Counted from the first letter of the stretch, positions 33,818 through 44,902 are shown. The stretch: DNA of 54,204 nucleotides from Thoreauomyces humboldtii (GCA_027596035.1 JADGJA010000055.1:1-54204), one strand, 5' to 3'. Notes: a model not told the origin generated them from the letters alone. A program made the numbers and translations.

Positions 33818-34459
33818 TCGGGACTTTGTTTTTTGCAACTGTACATACTTTCGTCAATCGTAATCATTTTGGCAGCGCTGCTATGAGAATGGGAACTTTC
33901 TCTCGTAGTCTCTGGGCGCGAATGCTCGTTGAGTGTGGCCGTTCTTCGTGGTCCACTTCTGCTGGCTACAATTCCATGGTTTCTTCGGGCTCGCAGCAAA
34001 AGCGGCTCGCGCTTGAACAAGCGGCTTTGGGCAGCTTCTGCCGCTGTACTTCCGCCGCGTTTTGTCCCCGGTCACCATTTTTCCGACTATGCAAGGAGTT
34101 TAATCAGCCAGTCCCTCTACTTTGGACAAGGCCAACATATCGCTCTGGCTTGGAACTTTTTCGCCTGGGTGTGACCGGTCCTGCCGCAAGGATTGCGAAT
34201 GCTCGTAACCAAGTCGGGGACCAGGAACCTCAGAGCACGAAGGATGCGATGCTGAACAAGACGAATCTACTCCCAAATGATAATTATATTGCTAAGACGG
34301 CGAGTCTAAATGTGAGCGCATGCTGCTTTCAGTTCTCCCTGCTGTTTGCGAATAGCATACCAACCGCGAAACCCGTCAGCGAGCGAAACAGAGAGCAAGA
34401 GAGAGAGAGAGACGCAGAGCAAAATGTCAGGTCGGGGATGTACCGAATCTTGGTCCAGC
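33818..34459. other. intergenic between RasGEF and U6
   Basis: 642 bp downstream of RasGEF and downstream of the U6 terminator. A GA-rich run occurs near 34390-34410. No gene seen. Confidence 0.5.
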
Positions 34460-34464
34460 AAAAA
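34460..34464 (-). terminator. U6 Pol III terminator
   Basis: A run of five T on the U6 strand directly follows the 3' hairpin and AAAATTG. Confidence 0.75.
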
Positions 34465-34588
34465 CAATTTTGACGGACCGAAGTCCGTCATCCACTCAGG
34501 GTATGCGTGTCATCCTTGCACAGGGAGCCATGCTAATCTTCTCTGTATTTTATCCAATTTGATAGATGTCAGAGGAGTCCGAAGACTC
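34460..34588 (-). ncRNA. U6: U6 spliceosomal snRNA
   Basis: The minus strand contains the U6 core almost unchanged: CAAATTGG, the ATACAGAGA box, GATTAGCATGG with the AGC triad, then GTGCAAGGATGACACGC forming the internal stem-loop. The 5' end folds into a small hairpin, GAGTC-TTCG-GACTC (34588-34575). U6 pairs with U4 and U2 and with the 5' splice site in the spliceosome. A TATA element lies 29 bp upstream and a T5 run (34464-34460) ends the gene, as expected for RNA polymerase III. No intron interrupts it. Before the terminator there is an extra perfect 7-bp hairpin with a TTCG loop (GACGGAC-TTCG-GTCCGTC). Exact ends are estimates. Confidence 0.95.
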
Positions 34589-34616
34589 TTGACGGGGGAC
34601 TGTAGGTTGTTTTGGG

Positions 34617-34624
34617 TATATATA
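34617..34624 (-). promoter_or_regulatory. U6 TATA element
   Basis: TATATATA, flanked by GGG and CCC, stands 29 bp upstream of the U6 start. That is the usual spacing for a TATA-dependent Pol III promoter. Confidence 0.8.
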
Positions 34625-35035
34625 CCCGTAAAAAGGACCGTCCTGTTTTCTTCACATCTGAGCGGGGACTGGTTAGTCCGGCTTGATCAAACAAGCCATT
34701 TTCCGGCAGTTGTGAGCAAATTTTTGGATCTGGTACGGTACTACCGTGGGGCCAAGGGGGTGTGGACTTGGGCAACTCCGCTCCCATGCCTACAGTCAAG
34801 CGAGCGGACTCGTCGAGAGAGGTCAACAGGTCGAGGGTCTGCAGTAGGATCGCACCGCGACGGTCGGCGCCAGAGACCCTCAACCGCTACAAACCTTTTT
34901 CAGTTTCAGAAGAAGTAGTCGAAGCTGCTGAAGAATAAGCCTACTTCATCTCCGGCGCAGCCACTATCCTTCCGCACGCCGCAGCGTCGGCGCTCGCCGT
35001 TGCATTCCTTCGCCATTGGACATCTACTGTTGGCC
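34625..35035. other. divergent region between U6 and the LYR gene
   Basis: This 411 bp stretch lies upstream of both U6 (-) and the LYR-motif gene (+). No other gene seen. Confidence 0.5.
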
Positions 35036-35329
35036 ATGCCTGCCTCCACAACCGCCTTTCACCGAGACTCCCTTGCCCTTTTCCGCACTGCCCTTAGGAC
35101 TATCCGCCTGCAGAGTGGCATCACTGGCTGTTCCTCACTTGCCTCAAAATCTGAAAAAGGAGCCGTCAGGTACCGGAACGATCCTTACCGTCGCAAGCTC
35201 GCGTTCAACGTGCGGCAGCTGTTTGAGCTCTATAGGGGGGAGGAGGATCCAGTGCGGATAAATCAGCTCATCGAGGATGGGAGGTTCGACTGCGAGGTGC
35301 TCAGGGACTTGAGTCGTTCTGGAAAGTAG
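35036..35329 (+). CDS. LYR-motif (Complex1_LYR family) small protein
   Basis: A single exon from ATG 35036 encodes 97 residues. The N-terminus, RDSLALFRTALRTIRLQ, matches the LYR/LFR helix with its following conserved arginine. KLAFNVRQLFELYRGEEDP and RINQLIEDGRFDCEVL resemble the second half of fungal LYR proteins. These small mitochondrial proteins assist assembly of respiratory complexes or Fe-S proteins, usually with acyl carrier protein. A 15-residue insertion (GITGCSSLASKSEKG) between the two helices is unusual. It looks like a retained intron but has no in-phase splice pair. Which LYR subfamily it belongs to cannot be decided by eye. Confidence 0.75.
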   Translation: MPASTTAFHRDSLALFRTALRTIRLQSGITGCSSLASKSEKGAVRYRNDPYRRKLAFNVRQLFELYRGEEDPVRINQLIEDGRFDCEVLRDLSRSGK

Positions 35330-35714
35330 GGCTCGACGAAAGATGGAGGGAACGGTGAAGGTCTAACTATACTGCAAAGAGTTTGGCGAGGGCGAGCCAT
35401 GATAGCTCTTCGGTACGCCCCCTACTTGGGAAGCGGCCACCGGAGGACCTCACGTGGCCAGGGACCGGAGCCAGCGGACAGCATAAACGTCAACGGCGCT
35501 CAAGCTTAGGCCGCCATCGCGACTTCCGCAGCATGCGAGGATCATGTCACTAGTTTTTCGGCGAATCCAGATCGTTCGTATACATGATTCACTTTCCATG
35601 TATGGTCGACAAGAGGACAAACCTCAGGCTCGACGTTGATCAAGGCGATCAGGGCGTTACACTCGTGCATATGTATATAGCTATAGTTTACAAAATACCA
35701 ATCACACCGAAATC
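35330..35714. other. convergent intergenic spacer
   Basis: 385 bp between the 3' ends of the LYR gene and the MBP1-like gene; nothing seen. Confidence 0.5.
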
Positions 35715-38700
35715 TCAGACGACTATCAACGAATCATGGGACTCGTCCGTGATTCCAATAAGGGGGGCAATAAGCTCATCAACCGCCTCGAGGGGACACT
35801 GAACGCAAGCTGCAATGATCCTCCTAAACTTGTCATCTTTGCTTTTCCTTGACGCACGGATGTTGGCAAGGTCTTTCTGCACGGCCTTGCGAGCGCGCTC
35901 TGCCCGGGCGACAGCCTGCTGCAACTGGGTGAGCTCCCCCACAAGGTTGACCGACTGCTCCCGATGGGAACCCATGAAGAACGGCGGGGGCGGAGTAAGA
36001 ATGATCTCATCCTGCAGGGTAGTGGAAGCGGAACCGCGGGGAGGAGTGGAAAAAGCAGCAGGACCCGGTGCGGGGTTCGAAGTGACGCTGAAGCGGCGAA
36101 CTTTGGACACTGGTTCGTCGTCCTGGTCTGCTTTAGACGAAGCGTCACGCTTCCGCGTGTTCGTGCCGTCTGTTGTGAGTTCCATTACATCTGCCAGCGC
36201 CTCAGCTGCCTGACGCGTTTCGGCCTCCTGAGCTGCTGCAGCAAGCGCAGCCGTGCGATCAGCGACTCGCTTGTCAACACGCTCGCTCAGTTCGTCGGCG
36301 ACATCGCAAAGCGTCCGCATCCGAGCACGCGCTCCCATCAGCTCCGAGAAATCCTGCCGCGAGTGATTAAGCTGCTGTCTTGCCGCAACGTAAGCGTTTC
36401 CTTTCGGTTGCAGTAAGGTTTCGGTCAATCGATAGTGATCTAGTAAGCGCTTGCGGATCGCTTCCACGCCTGCACGGACTATGCCTGTCACGGAGGGCTG
36501 CAATGTTGCCAGAACTTGACGCAAAGCGTGTCAATACCCTGTTGCAGCATTAGATCAGCTAAATTTCGAGTATACTTACTTTTCTCTACTCGGCCGCCGT
36601 AAAATGCGTCGAGTTGTGCCATGGTTTGTTCGTGAAGATCGCGCGCGCCAGGGCGGCCGTTCGGAGGCCGCTCCAGGTCGTCGTACTCCGAGTCGTGATC
36701 TTCGGATACCAGCCCCTCCTCCACATCCAAAAAGACATCCTCCTCGTCTTCTTCCGGACAGCCCCCGTTTTCCTGCTCATAATCATATTCAGAGAGAGCG
36801 GCTTCACGCTCCTCTCGAAAGGGCTCGACGCAGTCGGGCGTTCGATACAGAAGGGCGAGAACGCGAGGGTCGCTCCGAGCAAGGTCGTTGGGTGTTTCGT
36901 TGTTTGCGTTGCTTAAATCGTGCGCTCCGCCGACGGCAAGAAGGATCCGCACTAGTTGATAATTTCCTGTTCGACACGCGTAATGCAGAGCGGTGTTCCC
37001 GTGTATATCCTGCGCATTCACTACCTGTGGCACAAGGCTCGGGGCATCGGCGTACACAACCTCAAGTACGTTGACTAGCTGCCGAGCGTAGTAGGCACCT
37101 GCTGAGAAGAGATCCCGTCTTCGAGCTGCCCTCGCCGCGTGATGAAGTGCGGTACGCTTGTTTACGTCAACGATATGGACTGTATCGCTGAGGACATCCG
37201 CAATCTAATTGAAAGTTTGGCTTTCGTAGCAGCCAAGGTAATATACCGCACGCATCAAAGGGGTTTCCCCGCCCTCCGCTACAGTGTTTGCGCCAGCTGC
37301 AATCAAAGCATTGACTAATTTGGATCGACCCAATGCGGAAGCAAAGTGCAACAGCGTGCTGCGTCGCCGGGCGTGTACAACCATATTGACCTCGAGCTTT
37401 TTCGAATTCACGTAGGGCCTCATACTCGCAATGATCTTGGGTATTTGAGAATCGCTGTATAGATACATATTTGACAACACTTCTTGTTGTCGTTGTTGAA
37501 CTAGTTCTCGCCGAGCCTTAGCCTCAGGAGTTTCCTCAACAATTTCCTCGACGGGTTTCCCTTTGGCTTTACGTTGATCTGTAGGATGCCGTGAACGCGG
37601 AGCCGAAGATGCCTGGGAGCGCCGTGATGGACTTGGCTGGGCACCGTGATCTGCAGTTCCGTTTTCCATGCCAAAATCTTCCAAAAAGTCTGCATTCGGT
37701 TCCAATGCAGCGGGGGCCCCAGGCGTTAGTGTTTGCGGATTTGGTGTTGCCAAAAGATTTTGGCAACCAGGTGGAGGCGGAACGCCGCCGGTCGATTGTG
37801 CGTGTTGAAACGCAAGGCCAATGAGGTTCCACATCGCGAGTTGTTGGTACGTGCTCTGAACCGAAGGGGGAACGGAGACTGCTGGACCGGCGACGCTTGC
37901 CGCCAGCGAAACAGGTAGGTCTTGAGATTGAGAAGAGCTTGAATGTTTTTGATGTAATTTTGAGCAGCAACCGGATCTTGCGCCGTACTTTCCAGAGGAT
38001 TGGGTAAAGCCCCTTCGTTACCGGCGGCGGGCTGGCTTGCAAGGGGAGTGAAGTTTTGGACTGATGGGATTTCAGGGACCAAAGCAGGATCAGAGGAAAG
38101 TATCCTTTCTGGCGCAGTAGCGGTAATTGCAACATTTGGTAGGGCAGGCGGATGGACGCCAAGAGTGTTGAGCAAATGATCCATCTGAGCAGCCAGATTT
38201 ACTGGCTGGCCATCTGGACCTATGGTGTTCTTCACTCCGATACGGCTAGCAAAATGTTCAGCGGCCTCTTCCCACGAGAAGGATGGTGGTGGGGGATCAT
38301 TTCCGGTTGGAGGCGGGCAGCGCCTAACTTTTGGCTTTATGCGTGGTGGTGCTTGTGGCTGTCGTGATTGTGAACTACCATCGTCTGGGAGACCCGAAGA
38401 ACCCCCCCGCGCCTTGGATTTGGTGGAGCCGGCTTGCGGTTCGAAGTCTAATAAGGGCTGTAACTGCTGTTTGACATTGTATCTCTCGGCAAGATGTCTC
38501 CCCTCTTCCAAAGGTATCCTATGGCAGATGTCGGCAAAGGTTAGGCTCTGATACTTTGACCAGTAAGGCTATGCTCAAGTAGTTGCCCTTGATTGCATGC
38601 AGCCAGAGATCCTTCCTTGACGTGCATAGATCTTTTCTGTCTCGCACTTGCACAGAGAACCATGCACAAAGGATCTGACGGCAAGCTGGCAGAACGTATC

Positions 38701-39200
38701 GATGTCTCAACATCGTGGGCAACTCTTAGACTTGCCGGCGATTGACGCATCGCCTGTCGCTACATGATCCCATCGCCCTCCATGCAGAACTGCCTTGTGC
38801 TCCCACACACTTTCCACGATCAAGACCCACCAAGTGCCTTGAAACTTTCCGTATCCACCCTGGATCTTTTCATGATCCAATCCGATTGTTCGATCGAGGA
38901 TTTTAGTGCGTGAGTGTTTGTCGTATCCCGCCACCTTCAAGATTTGCGTGGCGTTCAGGTATGAGTCGGACATGCGTCGCATGACGGAATGTCCACCACC
39001 ATCGTTTCGTAGACCGGAACGCCACTGTAGATGGCAGGTTAGATGCCTGATCCTTTTTTCGGTTGCGTTGGAGGATTTTCGCCTGGAGATGTAGGTCTCA
39101 GACTAGTATCGGTTGGAGAGTGGGAAGGTGGAGTATCATTGCTTTGAGACGACAAACATGGGTCTTCCGGCCCTTGAGCACCCCAGGGAGTAAACGACAT
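35715..39200 (-). CDS. MBP1: MBP1-like APSES/ankyrin cell-cycle transcription factor, interrupted
   Basis: This is the DNA-binding subunit type of MBF, which drives G1/S genes. Exons are 39024-38831, 38518-37989, 37920-36580 and 36514-35715. The APSES/KilA-N domain reads [15 protein letters not shown], then [35 protein letters not shown] and, after a 312-nt intron, [15 protein letters not shown]. Ankyrin repeats follow ([40 protein letters not shown]), then a coiled coil with [17 protein letters not shown] near the end. There are two problems. One base is missing at about 38985-38986, so YSGVPVYE and VMRRMSD lie in different frames. An in-frame TAG at 37207-37205 interrupts the ankyrin region. 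The 5' exon is uncertain: ATG 39200 opens [13 protein letters not shown] in the YSGVPVYE frame, but no good donor was found before the CTACAG acceptor at 39025. It may be a real pseudogene, or the lesions may be assembly errors. Confidence 0.75.
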
Positions 39201-40048
39201 GATGTCGAGGCTGCTGTGATGTTCCTTGCTCGAGTGTTGCCGTGAACGATCGAGTAACAGACAGTGCGATTAGTTCAGAGGGATGCGTGAGGTTGACATG
39301 CAGTGGGTTGCTTCTCGAGGCTAGGGATTTGAACCTTCTGTGCAGATGAACGCTCGACCCTCCTGACAGACTCCTCTCCCTGACTTTCCCTTTCCTCCCT
39401 TCCCCCGTTACAACCATGACAACTCTTCGCTTTAGCACATCTCTTCTTCCAAAGCCCCCTCCCACTGAGCGTTACAAAGATACAGAATTGGGTGTTGCAG
39501 AGTAGTCGAATAGTAGTAGGTAAGTTGGAGGTCAGGATAGGTTTCACAGTGCGAGATAACAGGAAAAATCTGAGGGCTTCCTGGCCCTCCGTCTGCTGAA
39601 CCTGGCCTTCGAACCAAAGGCCAGGCGTTCCAAGAGACAAATTCTAATCCAAACCTGAAGCTTCTTGGCCAACCAAATCATCTCCATACTGCATATGGTG
39701 CAGATTATGGGGCCACGGAGTCTCCCGCGACGTTGAGACTCCTTCCAGAGTAACTTGCCATGGGAAGGGGTCCAAACGAGCGAAGGTTCCCATCGTACGG
39801 AACAGTCTTCCCCAATATATAATCCGGTTTTGTGTACGTGTCGATTAGAAGACGATAGTACGAACTCACAAAGACTCTCGTTTTCGGCAGCTCTATACTC
39901 GCCGAACTGGTAGAACGGTACAAGGTTGAAGGATGCATCAACGTTCATGCTATTTTATGAGCGGACACCAAGGTAGGTGCATCGGGGTGGGGGAAAAAAA
40001 CACTATCAATCAACTGCCATTATTCCCACGCCCAAGGGAAGCACCAAA
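39201..40048. other. intergenic, no gene supported
   Basis: This 848 bp stretch lies between the MBP1-like gene and the SANT-like gene. A 134-codon ATG frame on the minus strand (39948-39544) has no recognisable sequence or splice link and was not called. Confidence 0.45.
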
Positions 40049-40536
40049 TCACGGCTCTTCGAAGATAGGCTCGCTACTCTCGATGGCAGCAGCCACTCGC
40101 TTCTTCAAAGTGTGGTGCCAACGGTTCCTGAGCTGCTGCGCCGTGGCACCGTTGACCTCGTTGTAGGCTTTGCTAATGTTGTTCCATTGGTCGGGCTGAC
40201 CCGCGAATCGTTGGACGAGTTCGATGATCTGCTGGTCTTGCTTTTCAGTAGTTTGGAAAACTTTAGCGAGTTTCTGCCGAAAACGAGGTGGGCCAACCCA
40301 CGCACACGCATGTGAGTAAACGGACGAGAAGGGTTGAAAGGAGAAGAGGCGGGGTGGGATGGAGATACCTTGGTGGAACTCTCCTCGACATGGATGTCGG
40401 TCTTGACCTTGGCCTTCTTGGTCTTGGTCTTTTCTTCGGGTTTGGCTTTGACGTCCCCGTCTATCTTGCGCTTGCGAGCGATAGGGGCTGTGGGTGCTGC
40501 AGAGACTTGGGAAGGAATCTCTTCCTTGGATGGCAT
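40049..40536 (-). CDS. small SANT/Myb-like protein, 130 aa
   Basis: Two exons, 40536-40369 and 40273-40049, join in phase 0 across a GTATCT...GGCAG intron of 95 nt. The first exon gives a Lys-rich, probably nuclear N-terminus (ARKRKIDGDVKAKPEEKTK, TKKAKVKTD). The second reads QDQQIIELVQRFAGQPDQWN, NISKAYNEVN and AQQLRNRWHHTLKKRVAAA. This is the three-helix SANT/Myb pattern, with a tryptophan in each of the second and third helix regions and the R-x-R-W spacing of the last helix. DNA or histone-tail binding is inferred. It is a single-repeat protein with no other domain. The start ATG is followed by PSKEEIPSQ. Confidence 0.75.
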
Positions 40537-40902
40537 GATGGTCTGATGCTGAAAGTGCGATGACTTGGAAGGATGCAGGGTTGTGTTTCGAGGTTCTTCG
40601 TTGGTAGACAAAAGGTTTGGTGGTCGTATTGGAGAAGGTCAGGGTCCTTGAATATCTGACCGGTTTGATCGCGCAGCGGCGTCAGAAATCAGCAGCACTA
40701 CTAGAGACGCCACCCCCCTTTGCCACAGCCGGTAGACCACGCTGGACAACAACATGTTGAACAAAAAGATTTATATCGATACATGCAGAAGAGCAAGCGG
40801 AAAGCAATGTAAGGAAAAACAACACAGAAAACGATGGTGTGGGAAGAATTATCAAAGACTAGACCGAGAGTCAAAGAAAAGAAAGAGAACAAAACACCAC
40901 GA
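40537..40902. other. intergenic spacer
   Basis: 366 bp upstream of the SANT-like gene and downstream of the CHZ1-like gene; nothing else seen. Confidence 0.5.
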
Positions 40903-41417
40903 TCACTCCTCGTCCATGACCACATCGGCGTCCTCCAGGTCATCCTCTTCGTCGTTGGATTCGGGCAGGCTCGCAAAGTCGATCTTGACTCCCCGAGTAC
41001 GGCTCTGCATGATGTTCGAGTCGTCGACCTCAATCATATCTTCGTCATCTGTTGAGCCCAGGGGTGGGGAGTAGGTTAGCCATGTGTCATCAGGGAGAAA
41101 AGTGAGGGAGTGCAGAAAACGTTACCGAACTCGAGCTCAGCTTCCTCGTCGTCCACCTCCATCTTCTCGTCTTCCTCGCTGTCACCGTCCGTCTCCATCT
41201 GGTCCTCGCTGGTGGGCGCCTGCTCGATGGACGAGGTTTCTGAGACTACTGGAGTGGACGTCTTCAGGGCATCCTTGGCGCTATTGATGGAGAGTTCGGG
41301 GTCCTGAGTATGCAGCAAAGGGAGATGCTCTCAGCGCTGTGCCCGTGAGGTACCCTCTCACCTTTCCTGGATGGCCTCCACGGGGGCAACGGTAGCGTCT
41401 TCGGTTGTTGCAAGCAT
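40903..41417 (-). CDS. CHZ1: CHZ1-like histone H2A.Z chaperone
   Basis: The two last exons, 41303-41126 and 41048-40903, are clear and in phase. They encode an acidic protein (DSEEDEKMEVDDEEAELEF) followed by the CHZ signature VDDSNIMQSRTRGVKIDFAS and an acidic tail ending VVMDEE. CHZ1 chaperones H2A.Z-H2B dimers in the nucleus. The first exon is less certain. ATG 41417 opens MLATTEDATVAPVEAIQE and meets a textbook donor, GTGAGA, but that junction is one base out of phase with exon 2. A weaker donor, GTGGAG at 41381, restores the phase and gives about 119 residues. Either the weak donor is used or the first exon carries a one-base error. Confidence 0.75.
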
Positions 41418-41793
41418 GTCTGAGAGGGAACGTTACGGTAAGATTGGTGATTGCTAGAAGGCCTCGAGTTTCAAAAAGTAGCGATGGAGTCGAGTGCTGA
41501 TGATGGGGAGGCCGAAGAGGGGAGGCCCTGACGAGGTGAACGTCAAGTGTGTGTTTGTGCGTGTCCGAAACGTGTCCAGAGTGGTCAAGAGCACAGCCAC
41601 CTGCGCTTGCCCCCTGTCTTCCCCCTTTCCTCACCCCAGTGTGATGTGCAGTGCGAGTTTCCTCGACGCCCCCGACTGATTGGAACTTGTCACCTGTACC
41701 TCGCTGCTCCAAGCATGGTATCGCAATGAGACGCATACGGCGCATACGACGAGATCATCATCACTACTTCCATAGCCACCTAATACATCATCC
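41418..41793. other. divergent promoter between CHZ1-like and TFIIIC90-like genes
   Basis: 376 bp separating two opposite starts; no gene seen. Confidence 0.5.
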
Positions 41794-44700
41794 ATGGCAG
41801 ACAATACAACAGCCCTCACCTCAAGGCCTCAGCTGCCAGACTCGGTCCTTTGGTCCGACGAAAACCAGATCGCCATAGTCACTCCTCCCTCCATTCACAT
41901 CGTCGTACGTATCTCCCCCCTCCCCATATTCCTCTCGCATGCTGCCACCCAGAAGAAGTTGTCTTCCCACCTTGCCTCACCCTTGAAACCGTCCCCAAAC
42001 TCAGACTCCCACGCATTCACTTCCCATCCGCACCAGCATCACTCCTCCTCGTCGCGACAACCCCCTCGTACGAGACCTCCCGTTGGTGGCCGACGAGGAC
42101 GTGCGCGCCGTCCATGTCTGGAAGAACGGTTTCCGCCACGCCGTCTGGTCCCCTACGACCTGCTCCTCTTTGCACGGATGTCTCCTGGCGACCGTCAGCT
42201 TGCTCTTCTCGGTCCTCGTCTGGCAGCCCACGGCGGACCCAGCAAACTCCGAGTGGGACATCGTGCTGGACCTCTCCGACGCCTTCCGTACCCACGTGCT
42301 GGAATGCCGAGATCCCGACGATCCCGATGATCCCACCACCTCCCCGTTGAAGTTGGACGAGCTGTCCCGGTTGTCCGTCTTGTCCATCGCCTGGTCCCCT
42401 CTAGCCTTCGCCGAGACCCTCGATCGACACTTTTCCCTGATCGCTCTGGGATCGAAGGATGGCGTCCTGACGCTGTGGAAGTTCGACCCCAGGACAAAGA
42501 CCGTGGCGCATGTGGCTCAGTGCGTCGGCAGCGTATCGTGGGTGATGAATCTTGCCTGGTCCACCTGGACGACCGATGCGGACGGAACCGGAACGTCCGC
42601 TTACATGGCCAGTGCCTGCGCCGATGGTACGCTACTCGTTTGGAACGTGGCCGTCACGAACGATGGGATGTTCAGCTGTACCATCGAGAAGGTAGCCGAA
42701 CTCTCCAAGAAGGACAATCGTCGGATATCGGTGCTCAAGTTCATGCAACCATCCGTAAGATTGGTCAAAGATTCGTTCGACAAGAGAGCGTCACTTGAAG
42801 GCTGATGCAGTGCTTGCTCTCCTCGAAATAGCTGACTCGAGACCTGCCGAAACGTCTAGCTTACGGCAAGGGAAGGAAGCTTACAGTTTGGATGGAGCAC
42901 TCACGTCGGGAAGGTGAAGGGAACAGCCTCCGATACGATACGCTGGCGCTGGAGCTGCCGCAAGTCACGTCCCTGGCCGGTAAATTTACCGCCATGATCG
43001 CAATCCCTCCTTGAAATTCTAGGCTTACGAGGGCTTTCCAGGAATTGTGTGGGGATTGAGCGGCGATGAACTGCGCGTGTACGGTTTGCACGGCCAATGC
43101 TTGATGATTGCCATCATGGCGATCTCGGACGGAACAAAGACTCTGATAATTGAAGGTGACGGGACACCAGATCTTGAGCGAGATATCTTTCAGATACCTC
43201 CCGGAGGTATAACAGAAGAAGATGGACCCCCGCAGAATGCAGGCGCGGCTGACGACGACGATGGCCCCGTCTCGACCGACAAAGCCATGCGTCCGTTGAT
43301 ACACGGGGCTGCAACTTCCGCCAACGCCATCTACGACGCTGTGGTGTACCATGCGTTCGCCGATTCGGACCTCGTATATCTCACCGAAAAGCACAAGGTT
43401 TCGTCCCTGGTGGTCCGGTCCGTCTGGGGTTCAAGGTCGGGAGAAGAAGTGGAGGTGGAGCTTGGCAGCCACGTGATCTCCGGGCTGAAGGACCCGAAGC
43501 TGGTGCGGTTGTTCTCCCCGCAGTACTTGATGTGGGATGTGGTCATGTACTGCGTGGCGGACTTTGGGCAATGGCCAACCATGAGAGATTCCTTTGCGTC
43601 AAGATTTTTGGACTCGTTGAGAGATTTTTACATCACCCATGATCCGGGGTTGCCAGTCCGGGACGTTGATGGGATCCAAGCGTAAGTCTTTCCGAGTCTC
43701 TCGCAAATCCAACTGAACAGTCGAATTTTCAGACTGTTGCACTCATAATATTTCAAATCAGAGCAATGCTAAACCTCCATCAAGCTATGTATCACAACTC
43801 TAATATGAACGCGCTAAAACTGATGAATCAGCTATGCAGAGATCTGGCGGTAAGCTCCAATCTATCGTGCCGCCTTTCCTTTACCCTCGCATATCTGATT
43901 CCTGCGTTGCTCCCCCAGGCACAAGCACCGCCCAAGTCAACTTTGAGGCCGCACGTCCGAGATATAAACGTGGCCAACCTCGAAGCTCTCTCCCTCCAGT
44001 ACATTCAGCATGTCGTACCGCTCATCTGGGTCCTATTGAGCACTCACCCTACCATCACCATCCATGGTACGCCCCACCGGACGAAAGAAACATCCAATAC
44101 CGACTGACTTTTCATCCTATTCAAGACGGCGAACTGAAGACCATCGGCTTGATCACCGATCACGTCTTCCTTCATCTGTCCGATTTCTCCACGGGACCCG
44201 TCGTCCCGAGTTTGAGAGCCATCCACGAGCGCCTGCTCGCCAAACATGGGTTAAGACTCTACCACTCTGGGTTCGACGGGACGCTCGCCCGCGTGGTGGA
44301 GGTCATGGATGGAGGCGAGGAGGAGGACATGGCGGACATCGTCCTGGGAAGGGAACGGTGCATGGCCTGCGGCAAGGGCATCCGTCTGCAAGGACTTTGG
44401 AGAGGAGTCTGCGAGGGAGGTCATGGGTGGGGTGAGTTTTTTTTCTGCTCAAAGTGACGAGCAAGAACCTGGGATACAGTGAACCGGGGTTTCCCTGACA
44501 CTGATTCTGTTTTCTTCGATGACAGACCGATGCACGGTTACGCTCGCGGTGCTGGGCGTTGTCGGACTGAGATCTTGCGGCGTTTGCAACGTCAAGATCA
44601 AAATACGTGAGATTTCGTTGGATCATTCGCTCTGTGGCGAGTGGTGGCTTGATTTTCTGATGCTATCCTGTATTGACAGCCACGGAACCAACTTCCCTGC

Positions 44701-44801
44701 ACGCCTTTATCGACGAGAAAATCGAGCAGTGCATCTACTGTGGGAATCACTTCCAAGAGCCCAAGAAGCTTCTGGAGGATCCCGCCGATGTCGAAGGATG
44801 A
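41794..44801 (+). CDS. TFIIIC subunit of the GTF3C4/TFIIIC90 type
   Basis: Nine exons are inferred: 41794-41904, 42005-42754, 42832-42979, 43042-43681, 43762-43849, 43919-44066, 44126-44431, 44526-44606 and 44680-44801. They encode 797 residues, all in phase. TFIIIC binds internal promoters of tRNA genes and recruits TFIIIB. The N-terminal half is WD-like, starting DSVLWSDENQIAIVTPPSIH, with LSVLSIAWSPLAFAETL, LIALGSKDGVLTLWKF and MASACADGTLLVWNVA. The C-terminus is a zinc-finger region: CMACGKGIRLQGLWRGVC, EGGHGW, DRCTVTLAVLGVV, CGVC and EQCIYCGNHFQEP. This pairing of a beta-propeller with C-terminal zinc ribbons is that of the TFIIIC delta/90-kDa subunit. One intron ends TTCAAG (44125). The third-to-fourth exon junction uses TTTCCAG at 43041, not the nearer TTCTAG, to keep the frame. 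Confidence 0.88.
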
Positions 44802-44902
44802 AGAGTAAAGCATATCCAAGCTGCCATCATATGTCATGGTGTCTGGAACCTGCAAATTTCATCGCCAAAAGTAAACCACATATACACCACCCTACAGTCT
44901 CC

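Noticed and set aside
37205..37250. 42-nt intron (GTATAT...AATTAG) that would remove the MBP1 stop codon
   Set aside because: It would delete ankyrin residues (YESQTF) that match the family, so the stop is better seen as a lesion or error.
39544..39948. 134-codon ATG frame upstream of MBP1
   Set aside because: No recognisable sequence and no splice link to the APSES exon.
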